Below are positions 40,847 to 49,247 of a stretch of 64,000 bases of DNA, piece after piece. Below the pieces are notes generated by a model. The model did not search any database and was not told where the DNA came from. It saw only the letters and a list, made by a program, of their open reading frames with translations. A program made the translations under genes and the position numbers. Origin of the DNA: Streptomyces endocoffeicus (GTDB lineage Bacteria > Actinomycetota > Actinomycetes > Streptomycetales > Streptomycetaceae); the NCBI RefSeq assembly GCF_016741935.1, contig NZ_JAERRG010000024.1:1-64000 (forward strand). Direction: 5' to 3'. Position 1 is the first letter of the stretch. The number at the start of each line of letters is the position of its first letter.

Positions 40847-42391
40847 GTGACTCCTCCATCAATGTCGCGCCGTAAGGCCCTTCGGCTGGGCGGGCTCGCA
40901 CTCCCTGTCATCGCCGCGCCGACAGCGCTCACCGGGTGCGGAACGGCCGCGGGCGCGGGCGGCGACGGCACCCTCCGGGTGGCGCAGCCGACCGACCCCA
41001 CCACGCTCGATCCGCACAAACAGGGCGACATGGTCTCCATGAACGTCCTGATCAACATCTTCGACACCCTCACCACCCGGGATGCCCGTGGCCGACTCGC
41101 CGCCCGGCTCGCCACCTCCTGGGAGCCCCGCTCCAGGACCGTGTGGCGCTTCCGCCTCCGGAGAGGCGTGCGCTTCCACAACGGGGAGGAGTTCGACGCC
41201 GATGCCGTCAAGTTCTCCATCGAGCGGGTCCTCGACCCGAAGACGCGGTCGCCGATCGTCGAACTGCGGTATGTGACCTCGGCCCGCGTGGTCGACCGCT
41301 ACACCGTCGATGTGCACACCACACTGCACGACCCGATCCTGCCCGCGAAGCTGTCGCTCTTCGGCGGCGTCATCGTGCCGCCGAAGTACCTCGCCGATGT
41401 CGGCGACGCCACCTTCGCCAAGCGGCCGGTCGGCACCGGGCCGTTCGTCTTCGTATCCTTCCGACGCGACCGCGAGCTACGGCTGCGCGCCAACCGCCGC
41501 CACTTCCACGGCTCCCCCGGGGCCGACCGCCTCGTCTTCCGCGCGCTGCCCAACCCCGCCTCCGCGCTGGCCGCGTTGCAGAGCGACGAGGTCGACCTGG
41601 TCACCGGGCTCACCCCGGACGCCGCCCGGCAGCTGTCCGGCTACGCGGGCGTGGAGCTGGAGAGCCACCGGGGCGTCAGGACCGCGTACCTCAATCTCGA
41701 CACCACCTCCGGGCCGCTGCGCGACCGCCGCGTGCGGCAGGCGCTCAACCACGCCATCGACGTGCCGCTGCTCATCAAGGCCGTGCTGGACGGCAAGGCG
41801 CGCGAGGTGCCCGCGATGCTGCCGCGCGGCGTCGTCGGTTTCGACGGGTCGGTCGAGCCCTTCCGGCGCTCCGTACGCACCGCCCGGCGGCTGCTCGCCG
41901 AGGCCGGCCACCCGCACGGCCTCACCACCACGCTCACCGCCTCCAACGACGACGCCCAGGTCGCCGAGGCCATCTCCGGCCTGCTCGACCGCGCCGGCAT
42001 CCGGGCCCGCGTCGATCTGCTCGACCCCGGCACCTTCTCCGCCCGCCTCACCTCCGACAACCGGCACGCGCTCGGCCCCATCTACCTCGCCGCCTCCACC
42101 GCCTGGACGCTCGACGGCGCGTCCATGGTGCAGTCGAACGTGCGTCATGACCGTCGGCAGAGCCGGTGGGTGTCGAAGGAGGCCGACCGGCTCATCGACG
42201 CCGAGGAGCTGTCCATGGACCCCGAAGACCGGCAGCGCGCGTTCACCGCGCTCCAGCGCCTGATCAAGCACGAGGCCCCGTTCGTACCGCTCTACCAGCA
42301 GGACATCATCCTCGCCCGGACCACCCGGGTGCACTGGACACCGGTCGTCAACGGCTCGCTGGCCATGGAGAGCGCGGAGGTGAGGGCATGA
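40847..42391 (+). CDS. Dpp/Opp-family substrate-binding lipoprotein
   Basis: A 514-residue family 5 (peptide/nickel/opine) binding protein. Signal: Arg8-Arg9 with a hydrophobic core and lipobox LTGC (Cys31). The mature domain shows TLDPHKQGDMVSMNVLINIFDTL, WRFRLRRGVRFHNGEEFDADAVKFSIERVLDP and GTGPFVFVSF, standard for the family. GTG at 40847 follows GGAGGG. It opens a five-gene importer operon with four-base overlaps throughout. The family binds peptides, but also glycosides and opines, so the ligand is open. Confidence 0.92.
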   Translation: MTPPSMSRRKALRLGGLALPVIAAPTALTGCGTAAGAGGDGTLRVAQPTDPTTLDPHKQGDMVSMNVLINIFDTLTTRDARGRLAARLATSWEPRSRTVWRFRLRRGVRFHNGEEFDADAVKFSIERVLDPKTRSPIVELRYVTSARVVDRYTVDVHTTLHDPILPAKLSLFGGVIVPPKYLADVGDATFAKRPVGTGPFVFVSFRRDRELRLRANRRHFHGSPGADRLVFRALPNPASALAALQSDEVDLVTGLTPDAARQLSGYAGVELESHRGVRTAYLNLDTTSGPLRDRRVRQALNHAIDVPLLIKAVLDGKAREVPAMLPRGVVGFDGSVEPFRRSVRTARRLLAEAGHPHGLTTTLTASNDDAQVAEAISGLLDRAGIRARVDLLDPGTFSARLTSDNRHALGPIYLAASTAWTLDGASMVQSNVRHDRRQSRWVSKEADRLIDAEELSMDPEDRQRAFTALQRLIKHEAPFVPLYQQDIILARTTRVHWTPVVNGSLAMESAEVRA

Positions 42392-43362
42392 CGGCCGCCT
42401 CCGTCGAGCCGCCGGTCACCGTCCGGAAGCCGAAGTCCGGCCTCCTCCGCCAGGTCCTGGTCCGCCTCGCCACCGCCGTCGGCGTGCTCTTCGCCGCCGC
42501 CACCCTGGCCTTTGTTCTGGTACGGCTCTCCGGCGACCCGGTCAAGCAGCTGCTGCCCCCGGACGCCACCGCCGCCCAGGAGGCCACGCTCCGTTCCCAA
42601 CTCGGCCTGGACCAACCCCTGATCGCGCAGTACGGCGACTTCCTGTGGGGGCTGCTCCGGCTCGACCTCGGCGACTCGCTCGTCTACCACGAGCCGGTCA
42701 GTCAGGTCATCGCCGACCGCGTCCCGGCCACCCTCGAACTCGCCGCCGGCGCCCTGGTGCTCAGCCTCGTCATCGCCATCCCGGCCGGGATCTACGCCGC
42801 GACGCACCGTGGCCGGGCCGGCGACACGGGCGTGATGACGGCGGTGCTGCTCGGCCAGTCCACCCCGCCGTTCTGGGTCGGCATCCTGCTGGTCCTGCTC
42901 TTCTCGGTGCGGCTCCAGGTGCTCCCGGCCTCCGGCTACGGCACCTTCGCGCATCTGGTGCTGCCCGCCGTCACGCTGTCCGTCTACTCCATCGCGGTCA
43001 TCGCCCGGCTGCTGCGCTCCTCGCTCATCGACGTCCTCGGCTCGGACCACATCCGTACGGCGAAGGCCAAGGGACTCGGCCCGGCGAAGGTGGTGCTCGC
43101 ACACGGGCTGCGCAACGCCTCGCTGCCGACCGTCACCGTGATCGGCCTGGAGTTCGGCGGGCTGCTCGGCGGGGCGATCCTCACCGAGCAGGTCTTCTCC
43201 TGGCCGGGCATCGGACGGCTGACCGTGGAGGCCATCTCGCACCGGGACTTCCCTCTGGTGCAGGCGGCCGTCCTGTTCTTCGCCGCCGCCTTCGTCCTCG
43301 TCAACCTGCTCGTCGACCTCTCCTACAGCCTCCTCGACCCGAGAGTGCGGGCCCAGCCATGA
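42388..43362 (+). CDS. DppB-type ABC permease
   Basis: A 324-residue permease with about six helices and the classical DppB features: N-terminal helix with FAAATLAFVLVRLSGDP, QYGDFLWGLLRLDLGDSL, and the EAA loop LGSDHIRTAKAKGLGPAKVVLAHGLRNASLPTVTVIG. The start overlaps the binding-protein stop (ATGA) with GGAGG upstream; the frame reaching back to 42166 is a shadow of the preceding gene. Confidence 0.93.
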   Translation: MTAASVEPPVTVRKPKSGLLRQVLVRLATAVGVLFAAATLAFVLVRLSGDPVKQLLPPDATAAQEATLRSQLGLDQPLIAQYGDFLWGLLRLDLGDSLVYHEPVSQVIADRVPATLELAAGALVLSLVIAIPAGIYAATHRGRAGDTGVMTAVLLGQSTPPFWVGILLVLLFSVRLQVLPASGYGTFAHLVLPAVTLSVYSIAVIARLLRSSLIDVLGSDHIRTAKAKGLGPAKVVLAHGLRNASLPTVTVIGLEFGGLLGGAILTEQVFSWPGIGRLTVEAISHRDFPLVQAAVLFFAAAFVLVNLLVDLSYSLLDPRVRAQP

Positions 43363-44195
43363 CCGTCGTACGCAACCGGCTCGCCCTGGCGGCCCTCGGC
43401 GTCCTCGCGCTGCTGGTCATCGCCGCCGTCTTCGCGCCGCTGCTCGCCCCGGACGACCCGGCCGAACAGCAACTCCTCGCCCGGCTCACACCCCCGGTCT
43501 GGGAGGGCGGCGGCAGCCTCGCCCACCCGCTGGGCACCGACCAGCTCGGCCGCGATGTGCTGTCCCGCGTCATCTACGGCTCCCGGGTCTCGCTCCTCGT
43601 GGGCATCGGCGCGGCGTTGCTCGCGGGTGTGGTGGGGGCGGTGTGCGGGCTGTTCGCCGGCTTCCGCGGCGGCTGGCCGGACCGGATACTGATGCGCTTC
43701 GCCGACATCCAGCTCGCCTTCCCCTCCCTGCTGCTGGCCCTCGCCATCGTCGGCTTCCTCGGCTCCGGGCTGTGGAACGTCGTCCTGGTGCTCGGCTTCA
43801 CCGGCTGGGTGGCGTATGCCCGCGTGGTCCGCTCCGAAGTGTTGTCGCTGCGCACCCGGGACTATGTGACCCAGGCCCGGGCGACCGGCGTCACGGACCT
43901 CACGATCATGCGCCGGCACCTGCTCCCCAACGTCCTGCCGCACCTGGCCACCATCGCCACCCTGCACATCGCGGCGGCCATCGTCGCCGAGGCCTCGCTC
44001 AGCTACCTCGGCCTCGGCGTGCCCAAGGAGACCGTCACCTGGGGCTCGATGCTCGCCGACGGCCAGCTCTATCTCGGCACCTCGTGGTGGGTCGCGGTCT
44101 TCCCGGGGCTGGCGCTGATGCTCACCTCCCTGGCCATCAACATCACCGGCGACGCGCTGCGCGACGTCACGGACCCGAAGGCGTACCGCCGATGA
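43359..44195 (+). CDS. DppC-type ABC permease
   Basis: A 278-residue permease of the DppC type: AAVFAPLLAPDDP after helix 1, HPLGTDQLGRDVLSRVIYGSRVSL, and the EAA loop TGVTDLTIMRRHLLPNVLPHLATIATLHIAAAI. It overlaps its neighbours on both sides by four bases. It pairs with the DppB-type protein to form the membrane channel. Confidence 0.93.
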   Translation: MTVVRNRLALAALGVLALLVIAAVFAPLLAPDDPAEQQLLARLTPPVWEGGGSLAHPLGTDQLGRDVLSRVIYGSRVSLLVGIGAALLAGVVGAVCGLFAGFRGGWPDRILMRFADIQLAFPSLLLALAIVGFLGSGLWNVVLVLGFTGWVAYARVVRSEVLSLRTRDYVTQARATGVTDLTIMRRHLLPNVLPHLATIATLHIAAAIVAEASLSYLGLGVPKETVTWGSMLADGQLYLGTSWWVAVFPGLALMLTSLAINITGDALRDVTDPKAYRR

Positions 44196-45010
44196 CCACA
44201 CATGCTCCACAAGCTCCCGTGCTCGAAATCCGCGATCTGCACGTCGACTTCCGGCTCGCCACCGGCCCCGTGCACGCCGTGCGCGGTGTGAGCCTGGCGG
44301 CACACGCCGGGGAGACCCTGGCCGTCGTCGGCGAATCCGGCAGCGGCAAGTCGGCCACCATGCTCGCCGTGCTGCGGCTCAACCCCGAGCCGCCGTGCGT
44401 CTACCCCGGCGGCGAGATCCTCCTCGACGGCCGCGACCTGCTCGCGCTGCCGGAGAAGCGGTTGCGCGAGGTGCGCGGCAACGACGTCGCGATGGTCTTC
44501 CAGGACCCGATGACCAGCCTCGACCCGCTGCAGCGGGTCGGCAACCAGGTGGCCGAGGTGCTGCGCACGCACCGCGGGGCCTCGCGCGCCGGGGCCCGGG
44601 CGGAGGCCGTACGGGCGCTGGACGAGGTCGGCATCCCGGATCCGGAACTGCGGGCACGGCAGTACCCGCACGAGCTGTCCGGCGGGCTGCGCCAGCGCGT
44701 GATGATCGCGACGGCGTTGGTCGGACGGCCCCGGGTGCTCATCGCCGACGAGCCGACCACCGCCCTGGACGTCACCGTGCAGCGGCAGATCCTGGACCTC
44801 CTCGCCGATCTGCGCGCCCGGCACGGGATGACGGTGGTGCTCGTCACCCACGACCTCGGGGTGGTCGCGGAGACCGCCGACCGGGTCGTGGTGATGAACT
44901 CCGGCCGGGTCGTGGAGCACGGCACCGTCGCCGAGGTCTTCGAGACGCCCCGCGAGCAGTACACCCGCGACCTGCTGGCCGCCACCCCGCGACTGGAGCC
45001 GACCTCATGA
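44192..45010 (+). CDS. DppD-type ABC ATPase
   Basis: A 272-residue oligopeptide-type ATPase. Walker A GESGSGKSA, Q-loop MVFQDPMTSLDPLQRVG, signature LSGGLRQRVMIATAL and Walker B VLIADEPTTALDVTVQ are intact. The C terminus is short; the iron-sulfur Cys motif of some DppD proteins is not seen. Four-base overlaps with the flanking genes show tight translational coupling. Confidence 0.93.
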   Translation: MTTHAPQAPVLEIRDLHVDFRLATGPVHAVRGVSLAAHAGETLAVVGESGSGKSATMLAVLRLNPEPPCVYPGGEILLDGRDLLALPEKRLREVRGNDVAMVFQDPMTSLDPLQRVGNQVAEVLRTHRGASRAGARAEAVRALDEVGIPDPELRARQYPHELSGGLRQRVMIATALVGRPRVLIADEPTTALDVTVQRQILDLLADLRARHGMTVVLVTHDLGVVAETADRVVVMNSGRVVEHGTVAEVFETPREQYTRDLLAATPRLEPTS

Positions 45011-45885
45011 CGACCGCCGTGCCGAAGACACTCGCGAAGCGGCCCATGCTGGAGCTCGACGGCCTGTCAAAGGAGTTCACCGGACCCGGCGCCACCCGCA
45101 CCCTCGCCGTCGACGATGTCACGCTCACCGTCGAGGACGGCGAGACCCTCGCCCTCGTCGGCGAGTCCGGCTCCGGGAAGACGACCCTGACCCGGCTGCT
45201 GCTGGGGCTGCTGGATCCCACCGCCGGGACCGTCCGCTTCGAGGGTCACGACCTCGCCGTACTGTCGGCGGCCGAGCTTCGCGCGCTACGGGCCGGGATG
45301 CAGGTCGTGCTCCAGGACCCGTACTCGAGCATGAATCCGCGCATGAGAGTCACCGATATCGTGGCCGAGCCGCTGGTCACCCATGACGTCACCTACCGTG
45401 GACGGCGCGCCAGGGCGCGGCTGCGGGAGCGGGTCGGCGAGCTGCTGGAGTCGGTCGGGCTGCCGGCGCGGCTGCAGGACCGGTACCCGCACGAGTTCTC
45501 CGGCGGGCAGCGGCAGCGCATCTCCATCGCCCGTGCGCTGGCGTCCTCGCCACGGCTCGTGGTGCTCGACGAGCCGACCAGCGCCCTCGACGTCTCCGTC
45601 CAGTCCCAGGTCCTCGACCTGCTGGTCGAGCTGCAGCGACAGCACGGCCTGACCTACGTGTTCGTCTCGCACAACCTCGCCGTGGTCCAGCGGATCGCCG
45701 ATCGGGTGGCGGTGCTGCGGCGCGGCAGGGTGGTCGAGTGCGGGGAGACCGCCGCCGTGCTGGGCGCGCCCCGGCACCCGTACACCCGCGAGCTGCTGGC
45801 CGCCGTGCCACGCCCCGACGCGTACCGGACCAGGACCGGGAGCAGGACGGGGACGGGGAACGGCGGCGGGACTACCGGTGAGTGA
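45007..45885 (+). CDS. DppF-type ABC ATPase
   Basis: A 292-residue second ATPase of the importer. Walker A GESGSGKTT, Q-loop VVLQDPYSSMNPRMRV, signature FSGGQRQRISIARAL, Walker B LVVLDEPTSALDVSVQ and H-loop VSHNLAVV. The C terminus is a Gly/Thr/Arg-rich tail. Its last 14 bases overlap the convergent ROK gene, so the two 3' ends interlock without a terminator. Confidence 0.93.
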   Translation: MTTAVPKTLAKRPMLELDGLSKEFTGPGATRTLAVDDVTLTVEDGETLALVGESGSGKTTLTRLLLGLLDPTAGTVRFEGHDLAVLSAAELRALRAGMQVVLQDPYSSMNPRMRVTDIVAEPLVTHDVTYRGRRARARLRERVGELLESVGLPARLQDRYPHEFSGGQRQRISIARALASSPRLVVLDEPTSALDVSVQSQVLDLLVELQRQHGLTYVFVSHNLAVVQRIADRVAVLRRGRVVECGETAAVLGAPRHPYTRELLAAVPRPDAYRTRTGSRTGTGNGGGTTGE

Positions 45886-46837
45886 GGACCAGCCCCGCGC
45901 CGCCGAGCAGCGCAACATCGTCCGGCCGGCCCGCCTCACCCAGCACCACCCGCGGCGGGGCGGCCGTCGACCAGCCGCTGTCCCGCCGCAGCCGCTCCTC
46001 GACCCGGGCCCGGAACCCCTCTCCGCCCTCGACGGCCTCGCCGTGGAGTACGAACAGGCCGGGGGCGAAGAGCTGCTGGATGTTGACCAGGCCGAGCGCG
46101 AGGTTGTCGGCGTACTCCTCGACCATCGGCCGGGTGCCGTCCCCGCGTCGTACCAGCGCCTCGAGCGTCATTCCGGTGCCCAGTCCGCCCGCCTGTGCCC
46201 GCCGCCGCAGCCAGCGCGTCGTGGCCACGGTCTTCCAGCAGCCGCGCGCCCCGCAGGTGCACGGCTCGCCACCGGCCAGCACCGTCATATGGGCCCCGCT
46301 GCGGCCACCGTGCGGGGCCAGCAACTCGCCGCCGAAGAACACCCCGACGCCCAGCACCTCGCCGGTGGACACCGAGGCGAAGGACCGAAGGCCCCGGCCC
46401 ACGCCGAACCACCGGTCGCCCAGCACCTGGAGCCGGGCCCGGTGCTCGACGTACACCGGCACCCCCAGCGCCCGCCGCAGCACCTCCGCGACCGGGTAGC
46501 CGCGCAGCGCCGGCACGTCGTTGACCTCGATGAACGTGCCCCGCTCCGGGTCCACGAGGCCGGCCGCGGCCACCCCGACCCCGGTCAGCTCACACCCGTC
46601 GAAGCACTCCAGCGCGGCCTGCCGCACCGCCGCGTCCACTCCGGCCGCCTCCCGCGCCGCCGGGTCGAACCCGGCCGCGGCGCGCCGCAGCAGCTTTCCG
46701 GAGTGGTCGACCAGCGCCGCGCGCACCTGTCCGGGCAGCACCTCCACCGCGCCCAGCAGCGGGCGTGCGGGGGCGACCGGGGGATCGGGCACCAGGCGGA
46801 GCCGGGGGCGTCCGCCGTCGGGGGCGAGTGCGGCCAT
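45872..46837 (-). CDS. ROK-family protein (sugar kinase or regulator-like)
   Basis: A 321-residue ROK protein. ROK features are GVGVAAAGLVDPERGTFIEVNDVPALRGYPVAEVLRRALGVPVYVEHRAR and the zinc cluster CTCGARGCWKTVAT. The amino-terminal ATP-binding motif DxGxT is degenerate (LGAVEVLPGQVRAALVD), and the usual catalytic EhD-like Asn-Asp pair reads EHRAR, lacking the Asp that acts as base in kinases. It may therefore be a non-catalytic sensor or a diverged kinase. There is no helix-turn-helix N terminus. The start chosen is ATG 46837; the frame upstream to 47284 overlaps the creatininase gene and is not real. Confidence 0.75.
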   Translation of the reverse strand: MAALAPDGGRPRLRLVPDPPVAPARPLLGAVEVLPGQVRAALVDHSGKLLRRAAAGFDPAAREAAGVDAAVRQAALECFDGCELTGVGVAAAGLVDPERGTFIEVNDVPALRGYPVAEVLRRALGVPVYVEHRARLQVLGDRWFGVGRGLRSFASVSTGEVLGVGVFFGGELLAPHGGRSGAHMTVLAGGEPCTCGARGCWKTVATTRWLRRRAQAGGLGTGMTLEALVRRGDGTRPMVEEYADNLALGLVNIQQLFAPGLFVLHGEAVEGGEGFRARVEERLRRDSGWSTAAPPRVVLGEAGRPDDVALLGGAGLVLTHR

Positions 46838-46880
46838 GCGCAGACTCTGCCACGCCATCAACCCAGGAGGTAGTACCACA

Positions 46881-47618
46881 TTGCTCCGGCTGACCGAACT
46901 CACCTGGCGCGAGGCCCGGGCCGCGGGCGCGGACGCCATCGCCCTGCTGCCCATCGGCTCGCAGGAACAGCACGCCGCCCACCTGCCGATGGGCACCGAC
47001 ACACTGCTGGTCACGGCGGTGGTGGACCGGGCGGCCGAGCTGCTGGCGGGCGCCGGGCCGCCGGTCGTACGCCTTCCCGCCCTGCCGTACGGGCACAGCC
47101 CGCACCATCTCTTCGCGGCCGCGGTGTCGCTGTCGGCGGGCACCCTGGCGGCGGTCCTCGCCGACATTCTGCGGTCCCTGACCGAGAGCGGCTTCCACCG
47201 CGTCATGATCGTCAACGGCCACGGTGGCAATGACGAGATCATGCGCCTGGCGGTCAAGGAACACGCGCTGCGCGCCGAGGGCACGTTCGCGGCCTGCTCC
47301 TACTGGACCCTCGGCGAGGCGCGGGAGAACCCCGGGCACGCCGGCCGCTACGAGACCTCCCTCATGCTCGCCGCCCACCCGGACCTGGTCCGTACGCCCA
47401 TCGAGCCGCACCGTCCCGCGGGTGCCCCGCCGCTCTTCAACGCCCCGCCGCACCCCGGCCTCACCGCCGAGCGGCACGGCGAGTGGGCGCGGGTGGGCGG
47501 GATGACCGACGACCCGTCCACGGCTCGCCCCGACCCGGGCGAGCTGTCCACCCGCGCCACCGAACTGGCCCGGGCGATCCGGGCGTTCGCCGAAGCAACC
47601 GCCCCCGGTGCCATCTGA
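46881..47618 (+). CDS. Creatininase-family amidohydrolase
   Basis: A 245-residue member of the creatininase / MftE-type family, metal-dependent enzymes that hydrolyse cyclic amides or cleave small peptides. Metal-ligand motifs are GSQEQHAAHLPMGTDTLL (Glu29, His31, Asp40) and IVNGHGGNDEIMR. The best start is TTG at 46881, preceded by a full AGGAGG with 10-base spacing; the frame upstream overlaps the divergent ROK gene. It is followed closely by the enolase-superfamily gene with its own strong GAGGAGG. Creatinine as substrate is not implied. Confidence 0.85.
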   Translation: MLRLTELTWREARAAGADAIALLPIGSQEQHAAHLPMGTDTLLVTAVVDRAAELLAGAGPPVVRLPALPYGHSPHHLFAAAVSLSAGTLAAVLADILRSLTESGFHRVMIVNGHGGNDEIMRLAVKEHALRAEGTFAACSYWTLGEARENPGHAGRYETSLMLAAHPDLVRTPIEPHRPAGAPPLFNAPPHPGLTAERHGEWARVGGMTDDPSTARPDPGELSTRATELARAIRAFAEATAPGAI

Positions 47619-47631
47619 GGAGGCCTCGCAT

Positions 47632-48741
47632 ATGAAGGTCACACACGTCGACGTCCGGGTCGTGAACCTCCCCCTCACCTCCCCGTTCACCAGCTCCTTC
47701 GAGACCAAGACCGGCGAGACCCGCACCGTGGTCCGGATCCGGACCGACGAGGGGGTGGACGGCTGGGGCGAGACGATGTGGGGGCAGCCGGTGGCCGCGC
47801 TCGTCCGCAAGCTCGCGCCGGACCTCATCGGTACCAGCCCGTTCGCCCTGGAGTCCTTCCACCGCAAGCAGCACATGGTGCCGTTCTTCCACGGCTACCT
47901 CGGCTACGCCGCCATCGCCGCCCTGGACGTCGCCTGCTGGGACGCCATGGGCAAGGCCACCGGCCACTCGCTCACCGACCTGCTCGGCGGGGCGGTACGC
48001 GACACCGTCCCGCTCACCGCGCTGGTCACCCGCGCCGACGGCGCCACCCCGGAAGCCCTCGCCGAGCACGCCGCCCGGGTGGTGGCCGAGGGCGGCTTCC
48101 GGGCGGTCAAGCTCAAGGGCACCAGGGACGTGGACGGCGATGTCGCCAACCTCCGTGCGCTGCGTGCCGCGCTGCCGGACACCGAGCTGCGCGTCGATCC
48201 CAACGCCGCCTGGTCGGTGCCGGATTCGGTACGTGCGGGCATCAAGCTGGAGGAGCTGGACCTGGAGTACCTGGAGGACCCGTGCCCCGGCATCGAGGGC
48301 ATGAGCCAGGTGCGGGCCAAGGTGCGCATCCCGCTGTGCACGAACATGTGTGTCGTCCGCTTCGAGGACTTCGCGCCGGCGGTGCGGCTCGGTGCGGTGG
48401 ACGTCGTCCACGGCGATGTCTACAAGTGGGGCGGCATCGCACCGACCAAGGCGCTCGCCGCCCACTGCGAGACCTTCGGCCTCGGCATGAACCTGCACAG
48501 CGGCGGCGAACTCGGCATCGCCACCGCCGCCCACCTCGCCGTGGTCGCCAGCACTCCGTTGCTCAGCCGCGCCATCGACAGCATGTACTACCTGCACGCC
48601 GATGACATCGCCGACCCGATCCCGCTCGTCGACGGCCGCCTCACCGTCCCGCGGGGCCCGGGCCTGGGCGTGCGCGTCGACGAGGAGAAGCTGCGGCACT
48701 ACGCGGCGGTGAACGAGCGGGAGGGCGATCTGACGGGGTGA
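47632..48741 (+). CDS. Enolase-superfamily (mandelate racemase/glucarate dehydratase-like) enzyme
   Basis: A 369-residue enolase-superfamily enzyme: N-terminal capping domain (1-115) and a TIM barrel with the KxK base motif VKLKG (Lys160, Lys162), metal ligands Asp189 (RVDPNAAW) and Glu215 (YLEDP), and His289 in MNLHSGGELGI. The HSxxxLGI ending resembles the glucarate-dehydratase subgroup and points to dehydration or epimerisation of an acid next to a carboxylate. It starts 13 bases after the creatininase stop. Together with the importer it implies catabolism of an amide-linked acid; the substrate is not identified. Confidence 0.87.
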   Translation: MKVTHVDVRVVNLPLTSPFTSSFETKTGETRTVVRIRTDEGVDGWGETMWGQPVAALVRKLAPDLIGTSPFALESFHRKQHMVPFFHGYLGYAAIAALDVACWDAMGKATGHSLTDLLGGAVRDTVPLTALVTRADGATPEALAEHAARVVAEGGFRAVKLKGTRDVDGDVANLRALRAALPDTELRVDPNAAWSVPDSVRAGIKLEELDLEYLEDPCPGIEGMSQVRAKVRIPLCTNMCVVRFEDFAPAVRLGAVDVVHGDVYKWGGIAPTKALAAHCETFGLGMNLHSGGELGIATAAHLAVVASTPLLSRAIDSMYYLHADDIADPIPLVDGRLTVPRGPGLGVRVDEEKLRHYAAVNEREGDLTG

Positions 48742-48808
48742 CGTCTCCGCCCTGCCCGGCGGGCTCTGAGCTGCGGGAACAGGACTCAAAAAGCATCCCG
48801 CACAATGA

Positions 48809-48824
48809 GACACCAATTGGTGTC
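48809..48824. promoter_or_regulatory. Perfect 16-base palindrome next to promoter
   Basis: GACACCAATTGGTGTC is fully symmetric and ends two bases before the -35 element TTGACA of sulfur operon B. Such placement fits an activator or repressor contacting RNA polymerase. No regulator gene adjoins it. Confidence 0.65.
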
Positions 48825-48826
48825 CA

Positions 48827-48856
48827 TTGACAGTCGGTGACGCCTGCGGTCAGGAT
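48827..48856 (+). promoter_or_regulatory. Promoter of sulfur operon B
   Basis: A perfect -35 TTGACA (48827-48832) and -10 CAGGAT (48851-48856) are separated by 18 bases. The leader ATG begins seven bases after the -10, so the transcript would begin at or next to the start codon and be leaderless. Confidence 0.65.
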
Positions 48857-48862
48857 TGCGAC

Positions 48863-48937
48863 ATGCTCACGACGCACCCCGGTGTGGTGTGCCGCTACGT
48901 GGATCTGCGGCGCACCTCCAGCGCACTCTGTCGCTGA
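48863..48937 (+). CDS. Leader peptide of sulfur operon B
   Basis: A 24-codon ORF ending CRYVDLRRTSSALCR and a stop, the same pattern as the operon A leader (CRRHIDLMRSSSARCR) and as very short actinobacterial proteins annotated as putative leader peptides. No ribosome-binding site precedes the ATG, but the -10 element does at about seven bases, so it is predicted to be read from a leaderless transcript. Cys codons flank the motif (TGC and TGT, the latter two codons before the stop). The structural genes begin 310 bases later, after two GC hairpins. I infer attenuation that senses charged cysteine tRNA or another translation signal. Confidence 0.82.
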   Translation: MLTTHPGVVCRYVDLRRTSSALCR

Positions 48938-49153
48938 CCACCTGCCGCCCACGGCCCACCGGCCCCGATCCGCTCCACCGGAACCGGCCGCCCGCCGTAC
49001 CACCGCGCCTCGTACCTCCTGGTGCGCCTCTTCCCTCGCGCTTCGCCATCTGCCCTCCCTCCGGTATGCCGGCCCTCTCCCCCGCGCATCCGCCGACGCC
49101 TGATGCCCCGCGCCCGGCGCGTCCGACCCATGCCCGAAGGCCCACGTCGGCGT

Positions 49154-49199
49154 GGACGCCCGGGGGCGGACGGCGTCCGGCGCGGGGTGTGCCCGCGCC
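49154..49199 (+). terminator. Two consecutive hairpins in operon B leader, candidate attenuator
   Basis: Hairpin 1: GGACGCC (49154-49160) with GGCGTCC (49172-49178). Hairpin 2 directly follows: GGCGCGGG (49179-49186) with CCCGCGCC (49192-49199), loop GTGTG. They lie 49 bases before the binding-protein ATG and downstream of the leader peptide. There is no T-tract, so action could be by Rho-type or intrinsic termination, or by RNA stability. Confidence 0.5.
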
Positions 49200-49247
49200 A
49201 CGCCCACCGCCGGGCGGGAGCCGGAACCTTCGAAGAAAGAAATAGTG

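Larger units (their letters stand above)
48742..49247. other. Leader region of sulfur operon B
   Basis: This 506-base region carries a 16-base palindrome, a promoter, a 24-codon leader peptide, and two consecutive GC hairpins shortly before the binding-protein gene. Open frames between the leader and the binding protein are Arg/Pro-rich shadows. It follows the enolase-superfamily gene with no obvious terminator. Confidence 0.7.
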
